A stretch of DNA of 12,627 bases, taken from NCBI GenBank assembly GCA_039029395.1, contig JBCCGG010000078.1, forward strand, positions 1 through 12,627, in the 5' to 3' direction. Of this stretch, positions 7,009 through 12,627 are shown one piece after another. The translations under genes and the position numbers were made by a program. The stretch's first letter is position 1, and every line of letters starts with the position of its first letter. The notes under the pieces are model-generated. The model saw only the letters and a list, made by a program, of their open reading frames with translations. It made no database searches and was not told where the DNA came from. Origin of the DNA: JBCCGG01 sp039029395 (lineage in GTDB: Bacteria; Pseudomonadota; Alphaproteobacteria; Kiloniellales; JAKSDN01).

Positions 7009-7628
7009 TCGGCGCGCCAGTCAAAGGGCGCGATGTGGCCGTTGCGTAGGCTGCCCTCGTTGTCCCAGTCGATGCCGAAGGCGTGGATGCGGCTGTGGGT
7101 CACCCGGGCGAGCGCCAGACGGTCGTTGGCCGGATGGGCGGTGTTGTCGACCACGATGGGCACCTGCGGATCGCGGGCCGAGGGATAGGCGGCGACCCCC
7201 TGCTCAAGGCGCTCGGGCACCGCCACCGTGCGGGTGAGGCCGTCTTTCTCGATCCGGATCGCCCGGCGCTCGACACCGGCGAAGGTGCCCACGAAGGGCG
7301 CAACCAAGGCCATGGGGCCGCCCGCCTCGCCCTTGGCGATCTTGACGATGGCCTCGCACTGGGCGTCGTCGGCCGCCTCGTCGACGATCACGCCCACGGT
7401 CCAGTCGCCCTCGCCCATGGCGTGCGGCGTGCGGGTGACGTGAACGAACTTGAGCCCGTCGAGCGCCAGCGCGCCGAAGTGGCCGCGCGCGATGTCGAAG
7501 ACCATGGCGACCTTGCAGTCGCCTTCGGTCGGTGTCGCCGCCAGGTTGGTGTAGAGGCAGGGGCAGAGAATGGCGCAGTTGCAGGTCTCGAAGTACTCGC
7601 CCTCGATATGCCAATCGGTCTCGGCCAT
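7005..7628 (-). CDS. DUF1326 domain protein
   Basis: 207 aa. The N-terminus has the family hallmark EYFETCNCAILCPC, giving C16-x-C18-x3-C22-P-C24, a cysteine cluster that may bind a metal or be redox active; the biochemical role of the family is not established. The segment GIDWDNEGSLRNGHIAPFDW near the C-terminus fits the usual end of the family. The ATG at 7628 has AAGGGA about 8 nt upstream. It is probably the last gene of the minus-strand operon, 50 nt after the methyltransferase stop. Its 3' end overlaps the convergent EamA gene by 4 bp. Confidence 0.9.
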   Translation of the reverse strand: MAETDWHIEGEYFETCNCAILCPCLYTNLAATPTEGDCKVAMVFDIARGHFGALALDGLKFVHVTRTPHAMGEGDWTVGVIVDEAADDAQCEAIVKIAKGEAGGPMALVAPFVGTFAGVERRAIRIEKDGLTRTVAVPERLEQGVAAYPSARDPQVPIVVDNTAHPANDRLALARVTHSRIHAFGIDWDNEGSLRNGHIAPFDWRAD

Positions 7629-7678
7629 GAGGAAGTCCCTTGTTGTCGCCTCGTCGGGTTAGGACGGTCGCCTAAAGG

Positions 7679-8653
7679 TTAGGCGCCGGCCGGCGGACCG
7701 TCAAAGGCGCTTGGTATCGGATGGCGCCGCTCGATCTCCGGCGCCTCGGCCGCGGTGCGCGCGACGGCCGCTTCCAGCTGAGAGAGCGACCGCGGATCTG
7801 CGGCGAGCGTGGGCGCCGGCAAGAGTTGCACCCTGTCGCGGATCTCCATGCGCCCGTCCGCGTCCAGGCGCTGCCCCAAGTCCTCGAGCGCCTTGGCCAA
7901 GAGGTCCAAGTCGGCCAACTGCTCAAGGCTTCTTTGGCAAAGACATTCTACGAGCCGAGCGCTTTGTGTCAGGCCGCCGTCGAGCGCGTCAAAGGGTGGC
8001 GCTATTTCCTTGAGGCGCGCCGCCGCCTCGACCCTCATCGCGACCCGGTAGTCCAGGGCGAGGAGCGGCAGGTCCAGGCGCTCCGCCGCTTGGGTCACCT
8101 GTGGCACCGGGTCGGGCAGGACCAAGGGGCTGTAGCGCTCCATCATCTGGGTGAAGTTGGAGCCGGGCAGATTGTGCAGGAACGACGCGAGGCCCGTGGG
8201 CGAGAGGCGCTCGACGATCTTCGCCGCGAAGTGTGGCACGACATCGGGCGCGGGCACGTAGTAGAGCATGTGGGAGAGCTCGGCGAAGTCGATCCGCTCG
8301 ACGGCCAAGGCCTCGGGCGCGTAGGCGCTGCCGATCGAGATCTCGACCCGGGTCACGAAGGGCAGGGCGGCGAGCCGTTGCCGGGCGGACTGGGCCAGAT
8401 CGTCGCTTGGCTCGTCGGAGTAGATCTCGATCGATCGCCCCGTGATCTCATGCAGGCTTTGGGCATAGCCGACCGCCTGCAGGCCCTCGCCGATGCCTGG
8501 CACGTAGAGCGCAAGCGGTCCGTCGCCGAGCAGCACGCGACCGGTCGCGATGGTGTTGCGCAGCAGGGCGCTTAGGATTTCCGCCGAGACCGCCTTCTCA
8601 TTGGTCGCCGCTTCGAAGGCGCGAAACGCCTGGTCCGGATCGAAGGCGCGCAC
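7679..8653 (-). CDS. SAM-dependent methyltransferase, histamine-N-methyltransferase-like
   Basis: 324 aa from a GTG start with GGGGAG 5 nt upstream, 16 nt after the deiminase stop, so the two genes are tightly linked. The class I methyltransferase pattern is visible. Motif I is LYVPGIGEG (49-57, the glycine-rich SAM loop). The acidic end of strand 2 is IEIYSDEP (75-82). The motif IV region is IDFAELSHMLYYV (121-133), followed by a helix and LSPTGLASFLHNLPGS (150-165). The 'hMLYYV' segment and the order of the later elements resemble histamine N-methyltransferase, from memory. The C-terminal ~100 residues are Ala/Leu-rich and helical. Together with a neighbour of the agmatine deiminase family, an amine or amino-acid derivative is a reasonable guess as substrate, but this is inference. 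Confidence 0.7.
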   Translation of the reverse strand: MRAFDPDQAFRAFEAATNEKAVSAEILSALLRNTIATGRVLLGDGPLALYVPGIGEGLQAVGYAQSLHEITGRSIEIYSDEPSDDLAQSARQRLAALPFVTRVEISIGSAYAPEALAVERIDFAELSHMLYYVPAPDVVPHFAAKIVERLSPTGLASFLHNLPGSNFTQMMERYSPLVLPDPVPQVTQAAERLDLPLLALDYRVAMRVEAAARLKEIAPPFDALDGGLTQSARLVECLCQRSLEQLADLDLLAKALEDLGQRLDADGRMEIRDRVQLLPAPTLAADPRSLSQLEAAVARTAAEAPEIERRHPIPSAFDGPPAGA

Positions 8654-8669
8654 GCGTTCTCCCCGCCGC

Positions 8670-9767
8670 CTAGACCGCCGGGACTTGCTGGGTGATGCAG
8701 TGGATGCCGCCGCCGCCTTCGGCGATGTGCTGTCCGCTCAGCGGCACGATCTCGCGCCCGGGGAAGACCTCGCGCAGCACGGCGAGCGGCCCATCGTCCT
8801 CGCGTGGATCGTCCGCGACCGGCACCAGGACCGCGCCGTTGCATATGTAAAAGTTCATATGAGCGACCTGGGTACCAAGCGGCAGCTCGATGATCTCAAG
8901 CTTGCGGCCCTTGCCATCGGTCATCTGGCCGAGGCGCGCCTTGGCATCTTGGGTGATGGCATAGTTCGGATCGCTCCGGTCGTCGGTGGTGTGCAGCAGC
9001 ACGACTCCGGGCGCGGCGAAGGCGGCAATGCCGTCCACGTGGCCGTCGGTTACCTCGTCCGGCACGATGCCTCGGCCGAGCCAGAGCACCTGTTCGACAC
9101 CGAGCCAATCCTTGAGCCCCTGCTCGATATCGGCCCGCGAAAGACCCGGATTGCGGTTGGGGTTGAGCAGGCACTCCTCGGTGGTCAGGCAGGTGCCTTC
9201 GCCGTCCAAGGCGACCGCGCCGCCCTCCAGCACCAGGGGCGTCGGGTGGAACGGCATGCCGTAGTGCTTGGCCAGGCGTGCCTTGACCAAGGCGTCGTCG
9301 AGGCAGGGCCACATCTTGCGGCCCCAGCCGTTGAAGACGAAGCCGGCGACCCGGCGCTCGCCGCTGCCGTTGACCAGGATCATCGGCCCGGAGTCCCGCG
9401 ACCAGCCCTCGTCCAAGGGCAGCTCCAGGCGCTCGATCTCGCCGGCCAAGAGCATGCGGGCGTTCTCGCGGTCTGCCGGGTCGACCACCATGGTGACCGG
9501 CTCGAAGCGGGCAATGGCGTTGGCGACCGCCGACCACTCCTTGCGCGCGCCCGCGATGTAGGCACGGTTCCAGGAGCGCGCCGGCGGGAACTGCATGATG
9601 GTGCGCTCGTGGCGGGTCCATTCGGCCGGGAAGTAGAAGCCCTCGGCGGCCGGGGCGCCCGGACGCAGGTCCAGGTCGAGCGGGCCGTAGTCCGGCGCGC
9701 CGGCCCGGGCCGCGCCGGAGAGAAAGGGAACAGACGCCATGGCCTTGATCACGTCCCGTCTTTTCAT
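8670..9767 (-). CDS. Agmatine deiminase / peptidyl-arginine deiminase family protein with Tat-like signal
   Basis: 365 aa, the usual family length plus a leader. Deiminases of this guanidino-group-modifying fold hydrolyse agmatine or related guanidines to N-carbamoyl products and ammonia. Expected residues are present: WSRDSGP (122-128), LEGGA (180-184), DGHVDG (241-246, catalytic His243), and the C-terminal GGGGIHCITQQ (351-361) with nucleophile Cys357. The N-terminus MKRRDVIKAMASVPFLSGAARA has a twin-arginine pair followed by a hydrophobic stretch and an AxA-like cleavage site, so a Tat-exported, periplasmic enzyme is likely; most agmatine deiminases that I know are cytosolic. It lies in the operon between the regulator (48 nt before it) and the methyltransferase (16 nt after it). 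The substrate could be agmatine or another guanidine. Confidence 0.9.
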   Translation of the reverse strand: MKRRDVIKAMASVPFLSGAARAGAPDYGPLDLDLRPGAPAAEGFYFPAEWTRHERTIMQFPPARSWNRAYIAGARKEWSAVANAIARFEPVTMVVDPADRENARMLLAGEIERLELPLDEGWSRDSGPMILVNGSGERRVAGFVFNGWGRKMWPCLDDALVKARLAKHYGMPFHPTPLVLEGGAVALDGEGTCLTTEECLLNPNRNPGLSRADIEQGLKDWLGVEQVLWLGRGIVPDEVTDGHVDGIAAFAAPGVVLLHTTDDRSDPNYAITQDAKARLGQMTDGKGRKLEIIELPLGTQVAHMNFYICNGAVLVPVADDPREDDGPLAVLREVFPGREIVPLSGQHIAEGGGGIHCITQQVPAV

Positions 9768-9815
9768 AGCCGGACCATTAACCGCCCGTTTGGCGCACCT
9801 GTCAATCTTGCCCTG

Positions 9816-10073
9816 CTAGGAGTCCGCCTCAGGCCCGGTGTAGTCCTCGCAGCCCTGGGCGAGGGCGTAGCAGGCCAGACGCACGGCCTTGGGAATCTCA
9901 ACCGGATCACCGCCGCGCTCGCCCTTCTCGTAGTACTGCAGGATACGCCGCTTGAGGCCGAGGGCGTGGGCCGCTTCCTTCTGGGACAGCTTGAGGGACT
10001 TGCGCCAGCGCTTGAAGGCGGCCGGCGACATGATTTGCTCATGGGCAGAGTCCGAGGCATTGCGGCGGCTCAT
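9816..10073 (-). CDS. XRE-type helix-turn-helix regulator
   Basis: 85 aa. The DNA-binding helix-turn-helix lies at residues ~17-50: FKRWRKSLKLSQKEAAHALG followed by LKRRILQYYEKGER, the standard XRE/Cro-C1 pattern. The tail EIPKAVRLACYALAQGCEDYTGPE (59-82) is typical of a small regulator family widespread in alphaproteobacteria. The ATG at 10073 follows a weak AGGT. An internal ATG at 10031 would still keep the whole domain. It is the first gene of the minus-strand operon that continues with the deiminase 48 nt later. Its own upstream region holds three palindromes, so autoregulation is the natural inference. The ligand, if any, is unknown. Confidence 0.88.
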   Translation of the reverse strand: MSRRNASDSAHEQIMSPAAFKRWRKSLKLSQKEAAHALGLKRRILQYYEKGERGGDPVEIPKAVRLACYALAQGCEDYTGPEADS

Positions 10074-10090
10074 GGGCGAGACCTGTCACT

Positions 10091-10120
10091 AATATGCAAC
10101 ATAGAAGATGCTACCCTCAA
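10091..10120 (-). promoter_or_regulatory. Putative promoter of the XRE-deiminase operon
   Basis: On the minus strand, TTGAGG (10115-10120) lies 17-18 bp before GCATAT/CATATT (10091-10097), about 18 bp before the regulator's ATG. Operator 1 lies just upstream of the -35. Pattern match only. Confidence 0.4.
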
Positions 10121-10125
10121 GGAGT

Positions 10126-10138
10126 CGCACATGGTGCG
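10126..10138. promoter_or_regulatory. Palindromic operator 1
   Basis: CGCAC-ATG-GTGCG, perfect 5-3-5 dyad centred at 10132, the first of three related palindromes upstream of the XRE gene. It sits just upstream of the putative -35 of the regulator's promoter. Confidence 0.75.
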
Positions 10139-10147
10139 CTTTTTTTC

Positions 10148-10176
10148 TTGCGTAACGCACATAGTGCGCTTATATT
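10148..10176 (+). promoter_or_regulatory. Putative forward promoter overlapping operator 2
   Basis: TTGCGT (10148-10153) and TATATT (10171-10176, 5/6 match to TATAAT) are 17 bp apart on the plus strand. Operator 2 fills the spacer, a common arrangement for repression. The transcript would read into the 61-codon ORF at 10251. Confidence 0.45.
10156..10168. promoter_or_regulatory. Palindromic operator 2
   Basis: CGCAC-ATA-GTGCG, perfect 5-3-5 dyad centred at 10162, 30 bp from operator 1. It lies between the -35 and -10 of the putative forward promoter. Confidence 0.75.
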
Positions 10177-10185
10177 TCGAATCAA

Positions 10186-10200
10186 GCGCACGTCGTGCGC
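10186..10200. promoter_or_regulatory. Palindromic operator 3
   Basis: GCGCAC-GTC-GTGCGC, perfect 6-3-6 dyad centred at 10193, 31 bp from operator 2. It would cover or closely follow the start point of the forward promoter. Confidence 0.75.
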
Positions 10201-10250
10201 CCCTTGTCAAGCCGTTCTTGTGACGGTCTCAACTGCGAGGGAGATCTCAA

Positions 10251-10436
10251 ATGCCCATAGTTTCAAACTACTGGATCCCGATCTGGCGTGAATCCCAAGG
10301 CCCGCGCCGCTGGTCGGGGCGTCCGAACCCCAGCGGCGATGTTGCCGCTTTTACCCGGCAGCTCAACCGCACCCCGCGGCTGATCTACTCTACCAACGCT
10401 AGGAGATGGCTGAACCGAGAGACCATTGCGCGATAG
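10251..10436 (+). CDS. Possible small protein (61 aa), unknown
   Basis: ATG start with a strong ribosome site (GAGGGAG, 10237-10243) 7 nt upstream. It lies downstream of the operator-controlled forward promoter. The peptide starts MPIVSNYWIPIWRES, is rich in Arg, Trp and Pro, and has no signal peptide, membrane segment or family that I recognise. Support comes from the ribosome site and promoter context, not from homology. The base composition is less GC-rich than in the neighbouring operon. It could instead be a leader region. Confidence 0.4.
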   Translation: MPIVSNYWIPIWRESQGPRRWSGRPNPSGDVAAFTRQLNRTPRLIYSTNARRWLNRETIAR

Positions 10437-10456
10437 TTGAGGATTCGAACCCGGCA

Positions 10457-10479
10457 GGGGGCGCCCGCGCAACGCCCCC
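10457..10479. terminator. GC hairpin after the 61-codon ORF
   Basis: GGGGGCG (10457-10463) pairs with CGCCCCC (10473-10479) across a 9-nt loop, 20 nt after the small ORF's stop. There is no following T-run, so intrinsic termination is uncertain. Confidence 0.35.
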
Positions 10480-10504
10480 GGCCAGGTAGGACTCGAGCGA
10501 AAAC

Positions 10505-10762
10505 ATGTCGTCCATGCCTTATGTATTGGTTGTGCTCTTTACCATCGGCGATGGGTCGGTCGTGGCGATGAAAACTTGGCAGAGCTTCGCCTCGCCCCTG
10601 ACCTGCAGCATGCAAGCTTTCATGGAAACCGAATCTGCCAAGCAAAGAACCTACATCTGCGTCACCCGCGAGCAGGCGAGTGCGCTCCTGGGCAAAGGGG
10701 TCGAGGTGAGCCAACCTTCGCCGATCCCCCAAGGGGCGCGCACCAGCGAGTCGCTCCAGTAA
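10505..10762 (+). CDS. Small hypothetical protein (85 aa)
   Basis: Starts MSSMPYVLVVLFTIGDGSVVAM: a short hydrophobic N-terminus that could be a membrane anchor or a weak signal. A more polar part follows with C49 and C67 (hand counts: PLTCSMQAF and RTYICVTRE). The stretch VTREQASALLGKGVEVSQ looks like an ordinary folded helix-strand. I do not recognise the family. The ATG at 10505 is preceded only by a weak GAGCGA. A second ATG at 10514 has no ribosome site. It lies 68 nt after the 61-codon ORF on the same strand and might share its transcript if the hairpin between them does not terminate. Confidence 0.5.
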   Translation: MSSMPYVLVVLFTIGDGSVVAMKTWQSFASPLTCSMQAFMETESAKQRTYICVTREQASALLGKGVEVSQPSPIPQGARTSESLQ

Positions 10763-11009
10763 AGCGTCGGCGCCTTACTGAAGCTTTTGGCCCGCGATAG
10801 CCTGGCCCCGGTCAGGCGCCTGAACGGGAAGAAGACGCGATATAGGTCGAGTTATCCTCGTGGCAGAGGTCGATCCGACGCGGGTCGCGGTCTGCCGCCG
10901 CATCGCCTGCAACGATCTCGAGGGGCGGGGCGCACTGTCCCTTCCGCGCGCGGACGAAGGCTGCTAAGGCTGCGCCCTCGGATTACGCTTTCTCGATAAG
11001 GAACGGACC
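10763..11009. other. Gene-poor stretch before the membrane protein gene
   Basis: 247 bp without a convincing gene. A GTG-initiated frame (10860-10967, 35 codons, beginning VAEVDPTRVAVCRRIACNDL) has ordinary-looking composition and an AGGT-like sequence upstream, so a tiny protein or a gene remnant is possible but unproven. An Arg-rich frame at 10787-10999 looks like a shadow. The ribosome site AAGGA for the next gene is at its right end. Confidence 0.4.
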
Positions 11010-12452
11010 TTGACCGACCAGGCCGGCAGCGGGCCCGCGCCCTGGCGCCGGAGCGCGCTCAGCGCGGTCATGATCGCCTTGATGGCCTTCGAGCTCTTGG
11101 CGCTTTACAGCGGCCTGAAGGCGGCCGAATGGGCGGTCGACGTTCTGGTGCTGGCCCTGCCTGTCATCGGCTTGCCGTTCCTGCGCGCCCGCGAGGCTTA
11201 CCTCTTCTCACTCTGCGCCTTGCTGACCCTAGCTGCCGTGATCGAGCCTCACCGTGGCGTCGAGACTGTGCTCGAGGGACTCAAGCGGGCCGGCTATTTG
11301 GCCAGCTTCATACTGCTCATGGGTCTCTTGCGCGAGGCGGCGATCTCCTCGCCGGCGGTCGGCACCTGTGGCCACTACGTGACCCAGCAGCCGCCCCAGC
11401 GGCGCTTCGTCGCGGTCTTCGCCGGCAGCCATTTCTTCTCCGTGCTGATCAATCTGGGCGCGCTCAGCCTGCTCGCGCCGATCATCCAGCGCGGGGTGCG
11501 CGGTGGCCGCGCCGTGGATCAGCCGCTCGACGAGATCGGCCGGACCCGCGAGCGCCGCCAGCTCTCGGCCGCCTTGCGCGGCTTTGCCTGGTTTCTGGTT
11601 TGGGCGCCGACCGCGGTGACCCAGGCCGTGCTGCCGGTTTTGATCCCGGGCATCGATCCTTGGCGCCTGATCGGGATCGGGTTGGTTCTAGCCGGGGTCA
11701 TGCTGCTGGTCAGCTGGGCCGAGGACACCCTGCGCTGGTTGCCGCTCAAACGGCGGCTAACCGCCCAGGGCGCCTTGCCCACGCGCGACGCGGTGAGCTT
11801 CCCAAGCGCCGCCTTCGGCCGGCTTGCCTTGGTCTGCCTGGCGCTCTTCGGGCTCACCGTGATCTTCAAGCTGCTCGGCGGGGTCACCATCGTCTCCGGC
11901 GTCATGCTGACCGCGCCGATCATTCTGGTCGGCTGGATCTGGGCTCAGCACCGGGAGCGGGCGGCCGCCGTCGAGCAGCTGCGGGATGTCGCCCTGGTCG
12001 ACCTGCCGGGCGGCGTGCGCGAGGCCTGTTCCTTGGCCGCGGCCGGTTACATCGGCACCCTGGCCGCCCGCCTGGTGCCGCTCGACCGGCTGGACCTAAC
12101 CGTGGTCGACGGCCTGCCGGCCTGGGCCGTCATGTCCCTGCTTTCGATCTTGGTCTGGGCCGGTGGCCAGGTGGCGCTCAGCCCGATCACCATGGCGGTT
12201 TTCCTGGGCAGCCTGGTCGCGGCCTGGCCGGACGGCCAGCTGCCAATCGATCCGACCCGCGCGGCGCTGGCCATTGCCGCCGGCACGGCCATTTGCTCGA
12301 CCGGCGCACCCTTCGCCTCGGGCGTGCTCATGCTGGCCCGGGCCTCGGGCCACAGCGGGGTGACCCTCGCCTGGCGTTGGAACGCCGGCTACACCGCCGT
12401 GGTCAGCCTGGTGCTGGTCGCCTTCTATTTTGCGCTGACCGGGGGGACTTGA
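11010..12452 (+). CDS. Polytopic membrane protein, possible ion-transporter-like permease
   Basis: 480 aa from a TTG start, chosen because AAGGA lies 7-8 nt upstream and a hydrophilic N-terminus leads straight into the first helix. About 12 hydrophobic segments are visible (for example 17-36, 42-57, 64-80, 96-108, 138-158, 190-212, 217-236, 270-290, 294-311, 340-356, 371-404, 415-445, 458-476). Two helices in opposite halves carry similar small-polar motifs: GSHFFSVLINLGALSLL (139-155) and GGQVALSPITMAVFLGSL (385-402). Each is linked to a loop with Cys/Gly (VGTCGHYVTQQ, 117-127; AICSTGAP, 427-434). This two-fold layout recalls the ion-transporter (ArsB/DASS-like) superfamily, but I cannot name the family. 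No partner gene is adjacent. Confidence 0.75.
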   Translation: MTDQAGSGPAPWRRSALSAVMIALMAFELLALYSGLKAAEWAVDVLVLALPVIGLPFLRAREAYLFSLCALLTLAAVIEPHRGVETVLEGLKRAGYLASFILLMGLLREAAISSPAVGTCGHYVTQQPPQRRFVAVFAGSHFFSVLINLGALSLLAPIIQRGVRGGRAVDQPLDEIGRTRERRQLSAALRGFAWFLVWAPTAVTQAVLPVLIPGIDPWRLIGIGLVLAGVMLLVSWAEDTLRWLPLKRRLTAQGALPTRDAVSFPSAAFGRLALVCLALFGLTVIFKLLGGVTIVSGVMLTAPIILVGWIWAQHRERAAAVEQLRDVALVDLPGGVREACSLAAAGYIGTLAARLVPLDRLDLTVVDGLPAWAVMSLLSILVWAGGQVALSPITMAVFLGSLVAAWPDGQLPIDPTRAALAIAAGTAICSTGAPFASGVLMLARASGHSGVTLAWRWNAGYTAVVSLVLVAFYFALTGGT

Positions 12453-12462
12453 GTGTCTGACC

Positions 12463-12488
12463 GAAAATGCGCCAACTAGCGCAATTTC
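12463..12488 (+). terminator. Probable terminator hairpin after the membrane protein gene
   Basis: GAAAATGCGC (12463-12472) and GCGCAATTTC (12479-12488) form 10-bp arms with one mismatch around a CAACTA loop, 11 nt after the stop. The A-rich and T-rich flanks suit an intrinsic, possibly two-way terminator. An 8-bp direct repeat, TCTGACCG, flanks it (12456-12463 and 12487-12494). Confidence 0.5.
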
Positions 12489-12493
12489 TGACC

Positions 12494-12572
12494 GGCACCG
12501 GCCCGCTCCCCCCCCCCGCCCCCCCACAAGCCTACTCTCGTGGGGGGCCGGGGGGGGGAGCGGGCCGGTGCC
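12494..12572. repeat. Very long GC hairpin with C-run and G-run arms
   Basis: GGCACCGGCCCGCT (12494-12507) is the exact complement of AGCGGGCCGGTGCC (12559-12572). Inside, C10-G-C7-AC faces GTG6-CC-G9, giving about 30 paired bases with slight length mismatches, around a ~12-nt loop. No T-run follows. The unequal homopolymers look prone to slippage or sequencing error. Nothing else is seen from here to the window end. Confidence 0.8.
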
Positions 12573-12627
12573 CCGACGTTTGAATCGGACTCAGAAGCGC
12601 CAAAGCGGGCCTGCCACTGCTAAAACC

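Noticed and set aside
8550..10223. 557-codon plus-strand frame
   Set aside because: It lies antisense to the deiminase, methyltransferase and regulator genes, which have full motifs and ribosome sites. Long antisense frames are common at this GC content.
10440..10505. tRNA-like T-loop (GGTTCGAATCC on the minus strand)
   Set aside because: The stem beside the loop does not pair properly, and no acceptor, D or anticodon arms can be built around it.

Overview
The window looks like chromosomal DNA of a high-GC alphaproteobacterium, probably of the Rhodospirillales/Kiloniellales type. This is judged by eye from the strong G/C preference at third codon positions, the DUF1326 gene, the small XRE regulator of a typical alphaproteobacterial type, and the tandem 'FYL-NPDV…EGR-PN' repeat protein. 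No rRNA, tRNA, CRISPR array, transposase or integrase is visible.

Left end (1-1300): a visibly AT-richer segment unlike the rest of the window. It carries a HEPN (ApeA-like) protein gene on the minus strand. 23 nt after its stop, a second minus-strand gene begins and runs off the left edge. The base composition and HEPN content suggest an acquired, possibly defence-related cassette.

Middle left (1301-3033): an acidic, internally duplicated repeat protein (1684-2697) lies between two direct copies of a ~124-bp structured intergenic repeat (1301-1424 and 2715-2837). Base pairs in the repeat's hairpins covary between the copies.

Centre (3034-7008, plus strand): a two-gene ABC exporter (ATPase and 513-aa permease), a small unknown four-helix membrane protein, and an EamA/DMT-family transporter that converges with the next operon, overlapping it by 4 bp.

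Centre right (7005-10073, minus strand): a likely operon transcribed right to left. It encodes an XRE-type regulator, a Tat-signal-bearing agmatine/peptidyl-arginine deiminase family enzyme, a histamine-N-methyltransferase-like SAM methyltransferase, and a DUF1326 protein. Upstream lie three near-identical palindromes (core CGCAC-N3-GTGCG) centred at 10132, 10162 and 10193. The middle one fills the spacer of a forward promoter that would drive a 61-codon ORF (10251-10436). This looks like an autoregulated divergent switch and is the most interesting regulatory structure in the window.

Right end (10437-12627): a small unknown protein gene, a gene-poor stretch, a 480-aa polytopic membrane protein with a TTG start, a small terminator-like hairpin, and a very long C-run/G-run hairpin near the edge.
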